A DNA stretch of 64,000 bases from NCBI RefSeq assembly GCF_006065315.1, contig NZ_CP040749.1:1688501-1752500 (forward strand). The letters run 5' to 3'. The stretch comes from Aureibaculum algae. GTDB taxonomy: Bacteria; Bacteroidota; Bacteroidia; Flavobacteriales; Flavobacteriaceae. This document shows positions 33,776 through 43,070 of the stretch, piece by piece. A model generated the notes under the pieces. That model was not told the origin of the DNA, did not search any database, and saw nothing but the letters and a program-made list of their open reading frames with translations. The translations under genes were made by a program, and so were the position numbers. How positions within the stretch are numbered: position 1 is the first letter of the stretch; each line of letters starts with the position of its first letter.

Positions 33776-34033
33776 ATAATTCTCTTAGAAACTAATAATC
33801 AAAAATAGATAAAACATTTGAGTAAACTTAGTAATTATAATTGAAAAGGAAAGGGAGTATAACGTCAGATTAGTGAAGTGGGAAACTTCAAATTACATGA
33901 ACCAAATTCTAACGAAAGGGTTTTGAATTATTAGGAATTTATTTTTTCTCGGCACTTATGTCTTAATTGAATATATAATAGGCAATCATTAGTTGATTAT
34001 GCCATGTTGCCCTAAGCGTAAGCACTACTAAAA

Positions 34034-34106
34034 CTGCCAGTCTGTCATAATTATAAAAAAAATGCTGTCAAAATCAATTTATATTAGCGTTGGCATAAAG
34101 ATTGAC
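34034..34106 (+). promoter_or_regulatory. Probable sigma-54-like dnaK promoter with CTGTCA repeats
   Basis: TTGGCAT (34090-34096) and ATTGAC (34101-34106) have -24/-12 spacing; the -12 GC is GA here. Upstream are CTGCCA (34034), CTGTCA (34042) and CTGTCA (34065), possible activator sites. There is no TAnnTTTG box. It lies ~55 bp upstream of dnaK. Confidence 0.45.
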
Positions 34107-34159
34107 TAATTACAATCAGTAATCAAAAAGAATAATCTAAAAATCTAAATATTTATATT

Positions 34160-36067
34160 ATGAGTAAAATTATAGGAATAGATTTAGGAACAACCAACTC
34201 ATGTGTTTCTGTAATGGAAGGTAATGAGCCAGTAGTAATTCCTAATGCAGAAGGGAAAAGAACAACTCCTTCTATTGTAGCATTTGTTGATGGTGGCGAA
34301 CGTAAAGTTGGTGACCCTGCTAAAAGACAAGCAGTAACTAATCCTACAAGAACGGTATATTCAATTAAACGTTTTATGGGTAACAAGTATTCTGAATCTA
34401 AAAAAGAGGCAGAACGTGTACCTTATAAAGTGGTTAAAGGAGACAATGATACACCAAGAGTTGATATTGATGGCAGAATGTATACGCCACAAGAAATCTC
34501 AGCAATGATATTGCAAAAAATGAAAAAAACAGCCGAAGACTATTTAGGTCATGAGGTTAAAGAAGCTGTTGTAACTGTACCTGCATATTTTAATGATGCA
34601 CAACGTCAGGCTACAAAAGAAGCTGGTGAAATAGCAGGTTTAAAAGTGAGTCGTATAATCAATGAGCCTACAGCGGCTGCATTGGCATACGGATTAGATA
34701 AATCTGGTGCAGATAAAAAAATTGCGGTTTACGATTTAGGTGGTGGTACTTTTGATATCTCTATCTTAGAAATTGGTGATGGTGTTTTTGAAGTATTATC
34801 TACAAATGGAGATACACATTTAGGTGGTGATGATTTTGATCAAGTAATTATTGATTGGTTAGCAGATGCCTTTAAAAAAGACGAAAACGTTGATCTTAGA
34901 AAAGATCCAATGGCTTTACAACGTTTAAAAGAAGCTGCTGAAAAAGCTAAGATTGAATTATCATCAAGTACACAAACAGAGATTAATTTACCTTATGTTA
35001 CTGTTGTTGATAATGTACCAAAACACTTGGTAAAAAAATTAACTAGAGCTCAATTTGAACAATTAGCACATGATTTAGTGAAACGTTCAATGGATCCTGT
35101 AGCAAAAGCGTTAAAAGATGCTGATCTTAAAACTACTGATATTGATGAAATAATTTTAGTAGGTGGTTCAACTCGTATTCCTAAAATTCAAGAAGAAGTA
35201 AAAAAATTCTTTGGTAAAGAGCCACATAAAGGTGTAAACCCTGATGAGGTAGTTGCTGTAGGTGCTGCAATTCAAGGTGGTGTATTAACTGGAGATGTAA
35301 AAGATGTACTTTTATTAGATGTTACGCCATTAGCCTTAGGTATTGAAACTATGGGTAATGTAATGACTAAATTAATTGAAGCCAATACGACAATACCAAC
35401 TAAAAAATCGCAAGTATTTTCAACTGCAGCTGACAACCAGCCTTCAGTAGAAATTCATGTGTTACAAGGTGAGCGTGCTATGGCAGCCGATAATAAAACA
35501 ATTGGCCGTTTTCATTTAGATGGAATTCCACCAGCACAAAGAGGTGTACCACAAATTGAAGTAACATTTGATATTGATGCCAATGGTATTATCAATGTAT
35601 CAGCTAAAGATAAAGGTACAGGTAAAGAGCATAACATTCGTATTGAAGCTTCTTCAGGATTGTCAGAAGATGATATCAAAAAAATGAAAGCAGATGCTGA
35701 AGCTAATGCTGAATCAGATAAACAAGCAAAAGAAACTGCTGAAAAAATCAATGGTGCTGATGCAATGATTTTCCAAACAGAAAAACAATTAAAAGAGTTT
35801 GGTGAAAAATTATCTGCTGATAAAAAAGAACCTATTGAAGCTGCTTTAGAGGAATTGAAAAAAGCACATGAGTCTAAAGACTTGGCACAAATAGATACTG
35901 CCATGGAAAAGATAAATGAAGCTTGGAAAGTTGCCTCTGAAGAGATGTACAAAGCAGAACAAGAAGGTGGAGCTGCCGGTAATGCAGGAGGAGAAGCGGA
36001 AGGTTCTTCAGCTACTGAAGGTGATGATGTACAAGATGTAGATTTCGAAGAAGTAAAAGAAGATTAA
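34160..36067 (+). CDS. dnaK: Chaperone DnaK (Hsp70)
   Basis: This 635-residue cytosolic Hsp70 has the actin-like ATPase domain with [52 protein letters not shown] and [13 protein letters not shown]; the linker [17 protein letters not shown]; the substrate-binding domain; and a helical lid ending in the acidic [16 protein letters not shown] tail, whose EEV-type end is typical. Length and start are normal. No dnaJ or grpE is adjacent. A strong terminator follows. Confidence 0.98.
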   Translation: MSKIIGIDLGTTNSCVSVMEGNEPVVIPNAEGKRTTPSIVAFVDGGERKVGDPAKRQAVTNPTRTVYSIKRFMGNKYSESKKEAERVPYKVVKGDNDTPRVDIDGRMYTPQEISAMILQKMKKTAEDYLGHEVKEAVVTVPAYFNDAQRQATKEAGEIAGLKVSRIINEPTAAALAYGLDKSGADKKIAVYDLGGGTFDISILEIGDGVFEVLSTNGDTHLGGDDFDQVIIDWLADAFKKDENVDLRKDPMALQRLKEAAEKAKIELSSSTQTEINLPYVTVVDNVPKHLVKKLTRAQFEQLAHDLVKRSMDPVAKALKDADLKTTDIDEIILVGGSTRIPKIQEEVKKFFGKEPHKGVNPDEVVAVGAAIQGGVLTGDVKDVLLLDVTPLALGIETMGNVMTKLIEANTTIPTKKSQVFSTAADNQPSVEIHVLQGERAMAADNKTIGRFHLDGIPPAQRGVPQIEVTFDIDANGIINVSAKDKGTGKEHNIRIEASSGLSEDDIKKMKADAEANAESDKQAKETAEKINGADAMIFQTEKQLKEFGEKLSADKKEPIEAALEELKKAHESKDLAQIDTAMEKINEAWKVASEEMYKAEQEGGAAGNAGGEAEGSSATEGDDVQDVDFEEVKED

Positions 36068-36080
36068 TTTATTCTTATTT

Positions 36081-36153
36081 GTCATTCCGACGAAGGAGGA
36101 ATCTTATGAACAGTACTTGTCATTTGAACAGATTCCTCGTGCCTCGGAATGAC
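36081..36153. repeat. Palindromic GTCATTCCGA...GAATGAC intergenic repeat
   Basis: GTCATTCCGACGAAGGAGGA at the left and CCTCGTGCCTCGGAATGAC at the right form imperfect inverted arms; AGGAATCT pairs with AGATTCCT. Similar repeats are scattered between genes in many Bacteroidota. It lies between dnaK and its terminator, so it is probably within the dnaK transcript. Confidence 0.6.
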
Positions 36154-36166
36154 AACATGTAAAACA

Positions 36167-36201
36167 AAAATCCCGTTCCAATAGTTGGAACGGGATTTTT
36201 T
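36167..36201 (+). terminator. dnaK terminator
   Basis: ATCCCGTTCCAA-TAG-TTGGAACGGGAT is a perfect 12-bp stem followed by TTTTTT, a strong intrinsic terminator ~100 bp after dnaK. Confidence 0.85.
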
Positions 36202-36301
36202 GGTTTTGGATCTGATTAGTATCAGAAATATATATAAGTATTTAGCGGGTCAATTGCTTTGTTGGATAACTATAACAGTTAAAGTTCATTTTTATTATAA
36301 T

Positions 36302-36763
36302 TTATCTGTAAAAAAGTTGCGTAAAATAATAAGTACCTTCAGCGTTTTGAACAGCAGCGATACCTGTATGTGTAAAATTGCCTTCGATATTATCTTTATG
36401 TTCTGAACTGTTTAACCATGCAGTGACCACTTTTTCGGCTGTATTATAACCATAAGCTACATTTTCACCGGTACCTTTTGCATTTTCATTTCTTTTTAAG
36501 TTATTAGCTCTCGAACTAAAATTATCGTGGCTAATCTTATCTTTTGCAATCATATATTTGCTATGGTCAATGGCAAGATTATCAGCAGTAGTATTTCTTG
36601 ATAGTATTTCAAGTCCCTTACTTTCTCTATGAGCATTTACTAAATTAAATATTTTATCAGTAATACTTGTTTCAACGAAAACTTCATCCGTATTATCTTC
36701 AGAACATGAAGATATCGATACGAATAATAATAGTAAAATACTATATTTAAATAGGACTTTCAT
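36302..36763 (-). CDS. CAP-domain (SCP/PR1-like) lipoprotein
   Basis: A 153-residue lipoprotein (lipobox SISSC, Cys20). The CAP fold shows IFNLVNAHRESKGLEIL, NLAIDHSKYMIAKDKISHDNF (CAP motif HSxxM with metal-binding His), GENVAYG and AWLNSSEHKDNIEGNFTHTGIA. These are the usual conserved His/Glu tetrad positions. Bacterial CAP lipoproteins sit in the outer membrane or periplasm and have no settled biochemical role. It is transcribed alone toward dnaK. Confidence 0.9.
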   Translation of the reverse strand: MKVLFKYSILLLLFVSISSCSEDNTDEVFVETSITDKIFNLVNAHRESKGLEILSRNTTADNLAIDHSKYMIAKDKISHDNFSSRANNLKRNENAKGTGENVAYGYNTAEKVVTAWLNSSEHKDNIEGNFTHTGIAAVQNAEGTYYFTQLFYR

Positions 36764-36969
36764 ATGATTAAGTTCTTATAGTTAGTTGTTTATATAACTA
36801 TAATTTGGAATGTTTAGTATAAAATTGAATATATGAAGTAATAAAAGAACCGTATTAGTAACTGTATTTAGGAGTTTAAAAGGTATGATTAGACTTAATT
36901 GAGCTGCAGGTAGTATGTTATGATTTTTAAGTCATTTTTGGTGTTCAAGTACTAAATTTAAATACGTTT

Positions 36970-37770
36970 CTAAGGTTGTTTTAGGAAAAACGGATTGGTT
37001 TTTCTGTTTTTAAATCCATGATACATAACATAGCCGAACAGAATAAGGGCTCCTATTAAAGCCGTATAAGCAATGCTTTCATATTCATTTTGCTGTTTTA
37101 CATATATGGCTATCAATGCCCAAACCCCAACTAAGGCAAATTCTCTCATATTTCGTTTGTAAATCATAAGAGCATTTAATAACGTCGCAACAATTATCAT
37201 GATAATAGTCCATTGTATTTCAGAGATACCAAAGCCACTCCATTCAATTTTGGCCAAGTAAGCCGTAATATTGGCGATAGTGGCAACTGTAATCCATCCA
37301 GAATAGATACAAATTGGCCACCAATAAAACGCAATTATTTTTTTGGAAGCATCGTAACGCTCCATATTTGTATTTAAAATTATTTTTGTCAAAGAAATAA
37401 GCATTACAAGCATAATACCTAAAGAAAGTAGCGTGTTTTCATAGAGCCATGCGAATACCCAAGCTGCATTTGCTAAATTGGTTAATGCAAACCAATAACC
37501 CGTTTGGTTAATAAATTCATTAATTTTTTTGAGCTTGAATGTTTGATAAATTTGAAAACCACAAAAAGCAATTAGTCCTAAATAAATAATACCCCAAATA
37601 GAAAAAGCATACCCAGCAGGTGTAAATAAGTTGGTGTATTTATCGCTGAGACCGCCAATCGTATTTCCATTAACTTTATAAACTTGAGAATAATAATTAA
37701 TTCCAATAGCAATAATTACGGATAAGGAATTAAGTATAGAAAACTTTTGCTGATTTTTTATAGCGTTCAT
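36970..37770 (-). CDS. TspO-related multi-pass membrane protein
   Basis: The 266 residues contain about eight hydrophobic segments. LFTPAGYAFSIWGIIYLGL is the typical opening motif of TspO/MBR-related tryptophan-rich sensory proteins, and Trp-rich stretches (WVFAWLYE, YWWPICIYSGWI) continue the theme. It is longer than classic TspO (~160 residues, five spans), as is usual for this flavobacterial group. Ligands are unknown; TspO relatives bind porphyrins and steroids. It is divergent from the MATE gene. Confidence 0.75.
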   Translation of the reverse strand: MNAIKNQQKFSILNSLSVIIAIGINYYSQVYKVNGNTIGGLSDKYTNLFTPAGYAFSIWGIIYLGLIAFCGFQIYQTFKLKKINEFINQTGYWFALTNLANAAWVFAWLYENTLLSLGIMLVMLISLTKIILNTNMERYDASKKIIAFYWWPICIYSGWITVATIANITAYLAKIEWSGFGISEIQWTIIMIIVATLLNALMIYKRNMREFALVGVWALIAIYVKQQNEYESIAYTALIGALILFGYVMYHGFKNRKTNPFFLKQP

Positions 37771-37830
37771 CCCTCTAAAATAATAATTTAATATCTTATT
37801 TCAAAACAAAATGTATTTATCTACTTCGTA

Positions 37831-37860
37831 TTTGTCCTCTAACAAAATCTATTACCTTTG
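37831..37860 (+). promoter_or_regulatory. Promoter of the MATE-flippase-LysE operon
   Basis: TTTG (37831-37834), 18 bp, TACCTTTG (37853-37860): both boxes of the Bacteroidota promoter, 23 bp before the TTG start of the MATE gene. Confidence 0.65.
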
Positions 37861-37883
37861 CAAACATTAAAAATCAAACTTTT

Positions 37884-39260
37884 TTGAATCTTAAAACATA
37901 TACATCAGAATTTCGCTATAATTTAAAATTGGCTTACCCAGTTATGCTAGGCATGATTGGTCATACGTTGGTTAGTTTTATTGATAATATTATGGTGGGT
38001 CAAATGGGAACTGCTGAATTGGCAGCGGTATCTTTAGGAAATAGTTTTGTTTTTATAGCGATGAGTTTGGGTATTGGTTTTTCAACTGCGATTACGCCTT
38101 TAGTTGCAGAAGCAGATGGTGAAAAAAATATAGAAAAGGGAAAACAAACTTTTAATCATGGCTTAATTTTATGCACCGTTCTCGGGATTGTTTTATTTTT
38201 AATGATCTTGGCGATAAAACCGTTGATGTATCATATGAGCCAACCAGAAGAAGTGGTAGCATTAGCAATTCCTTATTTAGATTTGGTTGCTTTTTCTTTA
38301 ATTCCATTAATTATTTTTCAGGGTTTTAAACAATTTGCAGATGGCTTGTCACAGACCAAGTACGCCATGTATGCTACCATTATCGCAAATGTTATAAATG
38401 TAGTGTTGAATTATTTATTGATTTTTGGAAAATTTGGATTTCCAGAAATGGGTATTATCGGAGCAGCGATTGGAACATTGGTTTCAAGGATTGTAATGTT
38501 GGGTTATATATGGTTATTGTTAAAATCAAAAACAAAATTCAAACCTTATTTTGAGCGATTTAGTTTTAAAAATATAAAGAAAAGTATACTCAAAAAAATA
38601 ATAAATCTTGGCTTTCCTTCAGCCTTGCAAATGTTTTTTGAGGTGGCTATTTTTACGGCTGCCATTTGGTTAAGCGGTGTATTGGGTAAAAATCCACAAG
38701 CGGCAAATCAAATTGCACTAAACTTGTCTTCCATGACTTTTATGGTGGCTATGGGCTTAAGTGTTACCGCAATGATTAGAGTAGGGAATCAAAAAGGATT
38801 AAAAAACTTTAAGGAATTGCGACGTATTGCTTTTTCCATATTTATACTGACCTTCTTTTTAGATATTATTTTCGCATTGGTATTTATGATATTCAATCAA
38901 GAGTTGCCAAGAATTTACGTAGATGAATATGACCTAGTCAATCAAATTGATAACTTAGAAGTGGTGAGTATCGCTGCTAAATTATTATTAGTGTCTGCTG
39001 TTTTTCAAATTTCTGACGGATTACAAGTTGCTGTGTTGGGGGCCTTAAGAGGTTTACAAGATGTTAAGATACCTACGATAATAACTTTCATTGCCTATTG
39101 GCTAATTGGTTTTCCCATTTCTTATTTTTTAGGAAAGGAAGATGTGTATGGTAGTGTGGGGATCTGGTTAGGATTGTTGGCAGGTTTAACTGCCTCTGGA
39201 ATATTATTGTATATTCGATTTAATTATTTAACCAAGAAATTAATTAATCAAAGCATTTAA
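37884..39260 (+). CDS. MATE-family efflux transporter
   Basis: The 458 residues have twelve membrane segments in two MatE repeats. They open LAYPVMLGMIGHTLVSFIDNIMVGQMGTAELAAVSLG, the family's most conserved part, quoted here as LAYPVMLGMIGHT and DNIMVGQMG. The second half starts INLGFPSALQMFFEVAIF. It exports cationic drugs or metabolites using Na+ or H+. The start is a TTG at 37884; the next ATG would remove the first helix. Three nucleotides separate it from the next gene, so the three transport genes form an operon. Confidence 0.9.
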   Translation: MNLKTYTSEFRYNLKLAYPVMLGMIGHTLVSFIDNIMVGQMGTAELAAVSLGNSFVFIAMSLGIGFSTAITPLVAEADGEKNIEKGKQTFNHGLILCTVLGIVLFLMILAIKPLMYHMSQPEEVVALAIPYLDLVAFSLIPLIIFQGFKQFADGLSQTKYAMYATIIANVINVVLNYLLIFGKFGFPEMGIIGAAIGTLVSRIVMLGYIWLLLKSKTKFKPYFERFSFKNIKKSILKKIINLGFPSALQMFFEVAIFTAAIWLSGVLGKNPQAANQIALNLSSMTFMVAMGLSVTAMIRVGNQKGLKNFKELRRIAFSIFILTFFLDIIFALVFMIFNQELPRIYVDEYDLVNQIDNLEVVSIAAKLLLVSAVFQISDGLQVAVLGALRGLQDVKIPTIITFIAYWLIGFPISYFLGKEDVYGSVGIWLGLLAGLTASGILLYIRFNYLTKKLINQSI

Positions 39261-39263
39261 TAA

Positions 39264-40721
39264 ATGGGTATTGTTTTAAAACAATCATTTACCAACACCC
39301 TGATTCTTTTTTTAGGTTTTGCAATTGGTGGTATTAATGTATTATTTATTTATACGCATTTTTTACACGAAGACTATTATGGTCTTAATACCTTTTTATT
39401 ATCGACTGCTAATATTTTATCGCCCTTAATGGTACTCGGTATGCAGCATACTATCATTAAATTTTTTACTTCATTTCAAACAAAATACGAGCAAGATCAA
39501 TTTTTAACCAGTGCATTGGTAATGCCCTTATTTATTATTATACCCTTAGGTTTTATAGGAGCTTATACGTATGAAAGTATTGCAAACTGGTTATCTGTGG
39601 AAAACGCAATAATTAAACCCTATACCTATCTTATTTTTTTAACCGCAATTTTTATTGGTTATTTTGAAGTGTTTTATTCTTTTAGTAAAGTGCAGTACCA
39701 GTCCGTTTTTGGCAATTTTATCAAAGAGATGTTTGCTCGAATTTGTGCCACTTTTTTATTGTTTGCTGTGCATTTTAAATGGATTACTGAAGAGCAGTTT
39801 ATATATGCTATTACTATTGTTTACGGGTTACGAATGGTTATAATGATGATGTATGCTTTTACATTATATAAGCCTGAATTTATTTTTAAGTTTCCTAAAA
39901 ATAGTCGTGAGATTTTGTCCTATTCATTTTATATTATTTTAGCAGGATCGGCAAGTGGAATTTTATTAGATATTGATAAGTTCATGATTCCACAACTGGA
40001 GCAAATTGCTGAGGTTGCCTATTATGCAGTAGGTATTTATATAGCTTCAGTTATAGCTATTCCGTCAAGGGCAATGCAGCAAATTATTAATCCGCTAACG
40101 GCTAAAGAGCTCAATAACAATAACTTAAAAGAGGTTTTAAGCTTGTATAAAAAAAGTTCTATAACGCTATTAGTAGCTGGAGGGTTATTGTTTTTACTTA
40201 TCAATTTGAATATTCAAGATTTATATGGATTAATAAATAAACCAGAATATGCAGTAGGAGGGATGATTGTATTGATGATTTCTATTTCCGAAATGTATAA
40301 GCTAGCGTTAGGTACAAATGGGGCCATTTTAACTAATTCTGATCATTATAGAGTGTTTTTCTATTTCTCTATAGCCATGGCATTAAGTGTTATCTTTTTA
40401 AATAAATGGTTAATAGAAATTTTAGGAATAGATGGTGCTGCCTTAGCAACCTTAATTGTAGTACTAGTTTTTAGTACTATTAAAATTATATACATTCAGG
40501 TAAAAATGAATATGCAACCCTTTACAACTAAAACAATAGCAATATTGACTGTGATTTTAGTCCTGTTTTTTGCATTTTATTTTATAGAATTACCATTTCA
40601 TGCATTGGTAAACATATTTATAAAGTCTATTGCGGTTACTATTATTTATACTTTTACAGTATATAAGTTTCGTATTTCAGAAGATGTAAACGGCTTAATT
40701 AATAAATACATTCCTCGATAA
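39264..40721 (+). CDS. Polysaccharide flippase-like membrane protein (MOP superfamily)
   Basis: The 485 residues have about 14 hydrophobic segments in the pattern of Wzx/PST-type oligosaccharide flippases: an opening amphipathic helix with NTLILFLGFAIGGINVLFIY, AGSASGILLDIDKFMIPQL in the middle, and AALATLIVVLVFSTIKI near the end. It would move lipid-linked sugars across the inner membrane. No glycosyltransferases are nearby, so the substrate is unknown. It is the second gene of the MATE-flippase-LysE operon with 2-3-nt gaps. Confidence 0.8.
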   Translation: MGIVLKQSFTNTLILFLGFAIGGINVLFIYTHFLHEDYYGLNTFLLSTANILSPLMVLGMQHTIIKFFTSFQTKYEQDQFLTSALVMPLFIIIPLGFIGAYTYESIANWLSVENAIIKPYTYLIFLTAIFIGYFEVFYSFSKVQYQSVFGNFIKEMFARICATFLLFAVHFKWITEEQFIYAITIVYGLRMVIMMMYAFTLYKPEFIFKFPKNSREILSYSFYIILAGSASGILLDIDKFMIPQLEQIAEVAYYAVGIYIASVIAIPSRAMQQIINPLTAKELNNNNLKEVLSLYKKSSITLLVAGGLLFLLINLNIQDLYGLINKPEYAVGGMIVLMISISEMYKLALGTNGAILTNSDHYRVFFYFSIAMALSVIFLNKWLIEILGIDGAALATLIVVLVFSTIKIIYIQVKMNMQPFTTKTIAILTVILVLFFAFYFIELPFHALVNIFIKSIAVTIIYTFTVYKFRISEDVNGLINKYIPR

Positions 40722-40723
40722 AT

Positions 40724-41332
40724 ATGGCATATGTTTTTCATCTTTTTTTGGGAATTATATCTGCTTTTTTAGGCTTGTTAGCTCCAGGTATGCTAAACAT
40801 GACCGCAGTTAGGACAACTATAGAACAAGGAAAGAGGGCAGGGGTAGTATTTTCTGCTGGAGCGTCAGCTATTGTTTTTATTCAAGCTTCAATTGCATTG
40901 GTTTTTGCAAGTTATTTAAGTGAAAATCCTAACGTATTTGATAATTTGAAAATAGCAGCAATTATTGTTTTTTTTTTATTGGCACTATTTTTCTTTCTAC
41001 AAGCTCGAAAAACATTTAATGCAGAAGGGAAGTCAAAAAAAGGGAATTTATTTTTTATAGGAATGGTAATGTCTGCAATAAACATGTTGGCCATTCCTTT
41101 TTATTTCGGACTCACCACTTATTTTGAAGTTAATGGTCAGTTAATAATGGAACAGCCTTATATTACTTTGTTTATTGTTGGGTCAGGCTTAGGTTCATTC
41201 ATCTTATTTGTTCTTTATGTTTTTTTTGCAGGAGTAATAACCAAGCGTGCCAAATTTATTGCCACAAACATAAATTATATTTTAAGTGGACTGTTTTTTA
41301 TGTTGGGATTAATAGCAATCTTAAAGAGTTAG
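40724..41332 (+). CDS. LysE-family amino-acid exporter
   Basis: The 202 residues have six membrane segments. FLGLLAPGMLNMTAVRTTIEQGKRAG is the LysE/RhtB N-terminal signature (P-G-P/M-N-x-x-x-x with G-x-R-x-G), given here in part as LAPGMLNMTAVRTTIEQG. LysE-type permeases export basic or neutral amino acids and related metabolites. It is the third gene of the operon, 2 nt after the flippase. No LysG-type regulator is adjacent. Confidence 0.88.
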   Translation: MAYVFHLFLGIISAFLGLLAPGMLNMTAVRTTIEQGKRAGVVFSAGASAIVFIQASIALVFASYLSENPNVFDNLKIAAIIVFFLLALFFFLQARKTFNAEGKSKKGNLFFIGMVMSAINMLAIPFYFGLTTYFEVNGQLIMEQPYITLFIVGSGLGSFILFVLYVFFAGVITKRAKFIATNINYILSGLFFMLGLIAILKS

Positions 41333-41399
41333 ATTGAAAATTAAATCTATTCATTTTTTTGAAAAAAGAAGTTCTTAAAAAAAAACATAAATTAATTAT

Positions 41400-41407
41400 T
41401 ATATTTG
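41400..41407 (+). promoter_or_regulatory. -7 promoter box for the DinB-like gene
   Basis: TATATTTG fits TAnnTTTG and lies 23 bp before the ATG at 41431. This supports that start over the TTG at 41359. Confidence 0.55.
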
Positions 41408-41430
41408 CCACTAAAGGTCAAAATTTCAAC

Positions 41431-41925
41431 ATGATTGATGCTATTGAAAATAATTTAAACCGAGGTATAGGCTTGCTTAGCATTATAAGTGATGAGGAAT
41501 ATAGTAATATTTCTGTTAAACCTTACCACTCAAGTATAGGTATACATATGAGACACGTTTTAGATATGTTCGATTGTATTTTTTGCGGATTAGATTCTAG
41601 AGAAATTAATTTAGCAGCTAGAAAACGAAATACAGAAGCAGAACAGAAAACAGAAATGGGTTTGGTGTATTTCAACGAAGTTATAAGCAACTTAAGATGT
41701 CTGTCTTCTGAAGATTTAAATGAAGTTGTAGCGGTCTCTGACGATTTAGGATTGGGTGTGGTTACAACCAAATATACTGTAGCTTCAATCTTATCACAAG
41801 CTCACAGCCATGCTATTCACCATTTTGCGAGTATTGGTTATATCATCTCCCAATTAGGAATTGAATTGCCTGATGCTGATTTTGGTTATAACCCTACCAC
41901 ACCAAAAAAGGATGTATTGGCTTAA
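41431..41925 (+). CDS. DinB-family protein
   Basis: A 165-residue protein from the ATG at 41431. A TTG 24 codons upstream is rejected because a -7 box lies inside that extension. The four-helix DinB fold is suggested by the spaced histidines: SSIGIHMRHVLDMFD (first) and SQAHSHAIHHFASIGYII (last), the usual three-His metal site. Function is unknown; relatives include thiol-dependent enzymes. Its stop overlaps the stop of the convergent type-B T9SS gene by 4 bp. Confidence 0.8.
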   Translation: MIDAIENNLNRGIGLLSIISDEEYSNISVKPYHSSIGIHMRHVLDMFDCIFCGLDSREINLAARKRNTEAEQKTEMGLVYFNEVISNLRCLSSEDLNEVVAVSDDLGLGVVTTKYTVASILSQAHSHAIHHFASIGYIISQLGIELPDADFGYNPTTPKKDVLA

Positions 41926-43070
41926 TAGTTAATATAAACCCATCCTCTATAAGTTCTATTCTTTTTTGTTATTTTATCTTTTAGTTCCAATAAAAAATAA
42001 TAGGTTCCTACGGGTACAACTATACCTTCGGTAACGGTAATACTATTTTCTGATATACCACCCCATGTATTGTCGTAATTTTGTTTTTCATATACGAGTT
42101 CTCCCCAACGGTCAAAAACTTCGATTGAATTTTCTTGAGATAAATCTAAACCAGCTATTTCAAAATAATCATTAAGTCCATCTCCATTTGGTGAAAATCC
42201 AGTATTTATAGTAAAATCATTTCCACTAGGTTCAGCAGCAATCGTTAACACTTCATAGTCATCTGGTACAAATGAAATAGATGTAATATCACCTTCTTCT
42301 AAATCGCCAGAAACGTCATTTCTACCTAAACTATCCCAACGAAGTGTTTTGTTATTCCAACCCACTACTCGTAATAATTCAATATCTTCCGTAAGGTTTT
42401 TAATATCACTATCAAGATCCCAGGTAAGTGTGACTTCTACAGCTTGGTCACCATCCAAATCCCAAAACTCTTTGTCATTTACTTTAGAAAGAATAGGAGC
42501 GAAGCTGTTGGTATCAAAAAGTGTTGTAAATGTAGTCGGACTATTAGGGTCCTCATAAAAGTAGGCACTTTTAAAAGTTGAAATTGAATTAGGTTTTGAT
42601 ATCGATAAGGGTCTTAACTTATCTTCGTCTCCAATAGGAAATGTAAAATCGATATTTCCAAATAGGGCTGCATAACCATCTACATGTTCATAATCAGACT
42701 CTCCATTATAATTGGCTTGCAAAAAGTCTAATGTGATATCTAAATCATTTCTAGGCGTAAAAACCTTTCCATTAATAAATTCTAACGTATTATAAACACC
42801 CATTGATGTTTCCAAATTTAAACCGTCTAACACATCAATTTCTGAGTTGTAAAACTCGGCTATTGAGGTACCTGAAACATTCAATAGATCTTCTCCATAA
42901 AACCCAGCAAGACCCAGGTTGCTATTAAACATACCGTCATTAATTAGGTTGGTATGGAAGCCGATTTTACCTTCGTCGTGAATTTGAATATCACCAAAGT
43001 TATGAAATGCTGTCTGCCCTACTAAAAGTTGCCCAATTGATAGGAATATAAATGTGAATATCTTATTCAT
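41922..43070 (-). CDS. Cell-surface protein with type-B T9SS C-terminal domain
   Basis: The 382 residues have a signal peptide (FIFLSIGQLLVGQ) and a beta-rich central region with an internal FPIGDEDKLRPLSISKP motif. The C-terminal ~90 residues are a CHU_C/gliding-associated type-B sorting domain: FSPNGDGLNDYFEIAGL, IEVFDRWGELVYE, WGG and VPVGTYYFLLELKD. Type-B proteins are secreted by the type IX system and stay cell-associated. Its start overlaps the end of the collagen-like gene by 8 bp, implying a joint role at the surface. Confidence 0.92.
   Translation of the reverse strand: MNKIFTFIFLSIGQLLVGQTAFHNFGDIQIHDEGKIGFHTNLINDGMFNSNLGLAGFYGEDLLNVSGTSIAEFYNSEIDVLDGLNLETSMGVYNTLEFINGKVFTPRNDLDITLDFLQANYNGESDYEHVDGYAALFGNIDFTFPIGDEDKLRPLSISKPNSISTFKSAYFYEDPNSPTTFTTLFDTNSFAPILSKVNDKEFWDLDGDQAVEVTLTWDLDSDIKNLTEDIELLRVVGWNNKTLRWDSLGRNDVSGDLEEGDITSISFVPDDYEVLTIAAEPSGNDFTINTGFSPNGDGLNDYFEIAGLDLSQENSIEVFDRWGELVYEKQNYDNTWGGISENSITVTEGIVVPVGTYYFLLELKDKITKKNRTYRGWVYINY

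Noticed and set aside
41359..41430. Upstream TTG start of the DinB-like gene
   Set aside because: A TATATTTG promoter box lies inside the extension and the extra residues are only Lys-rich.
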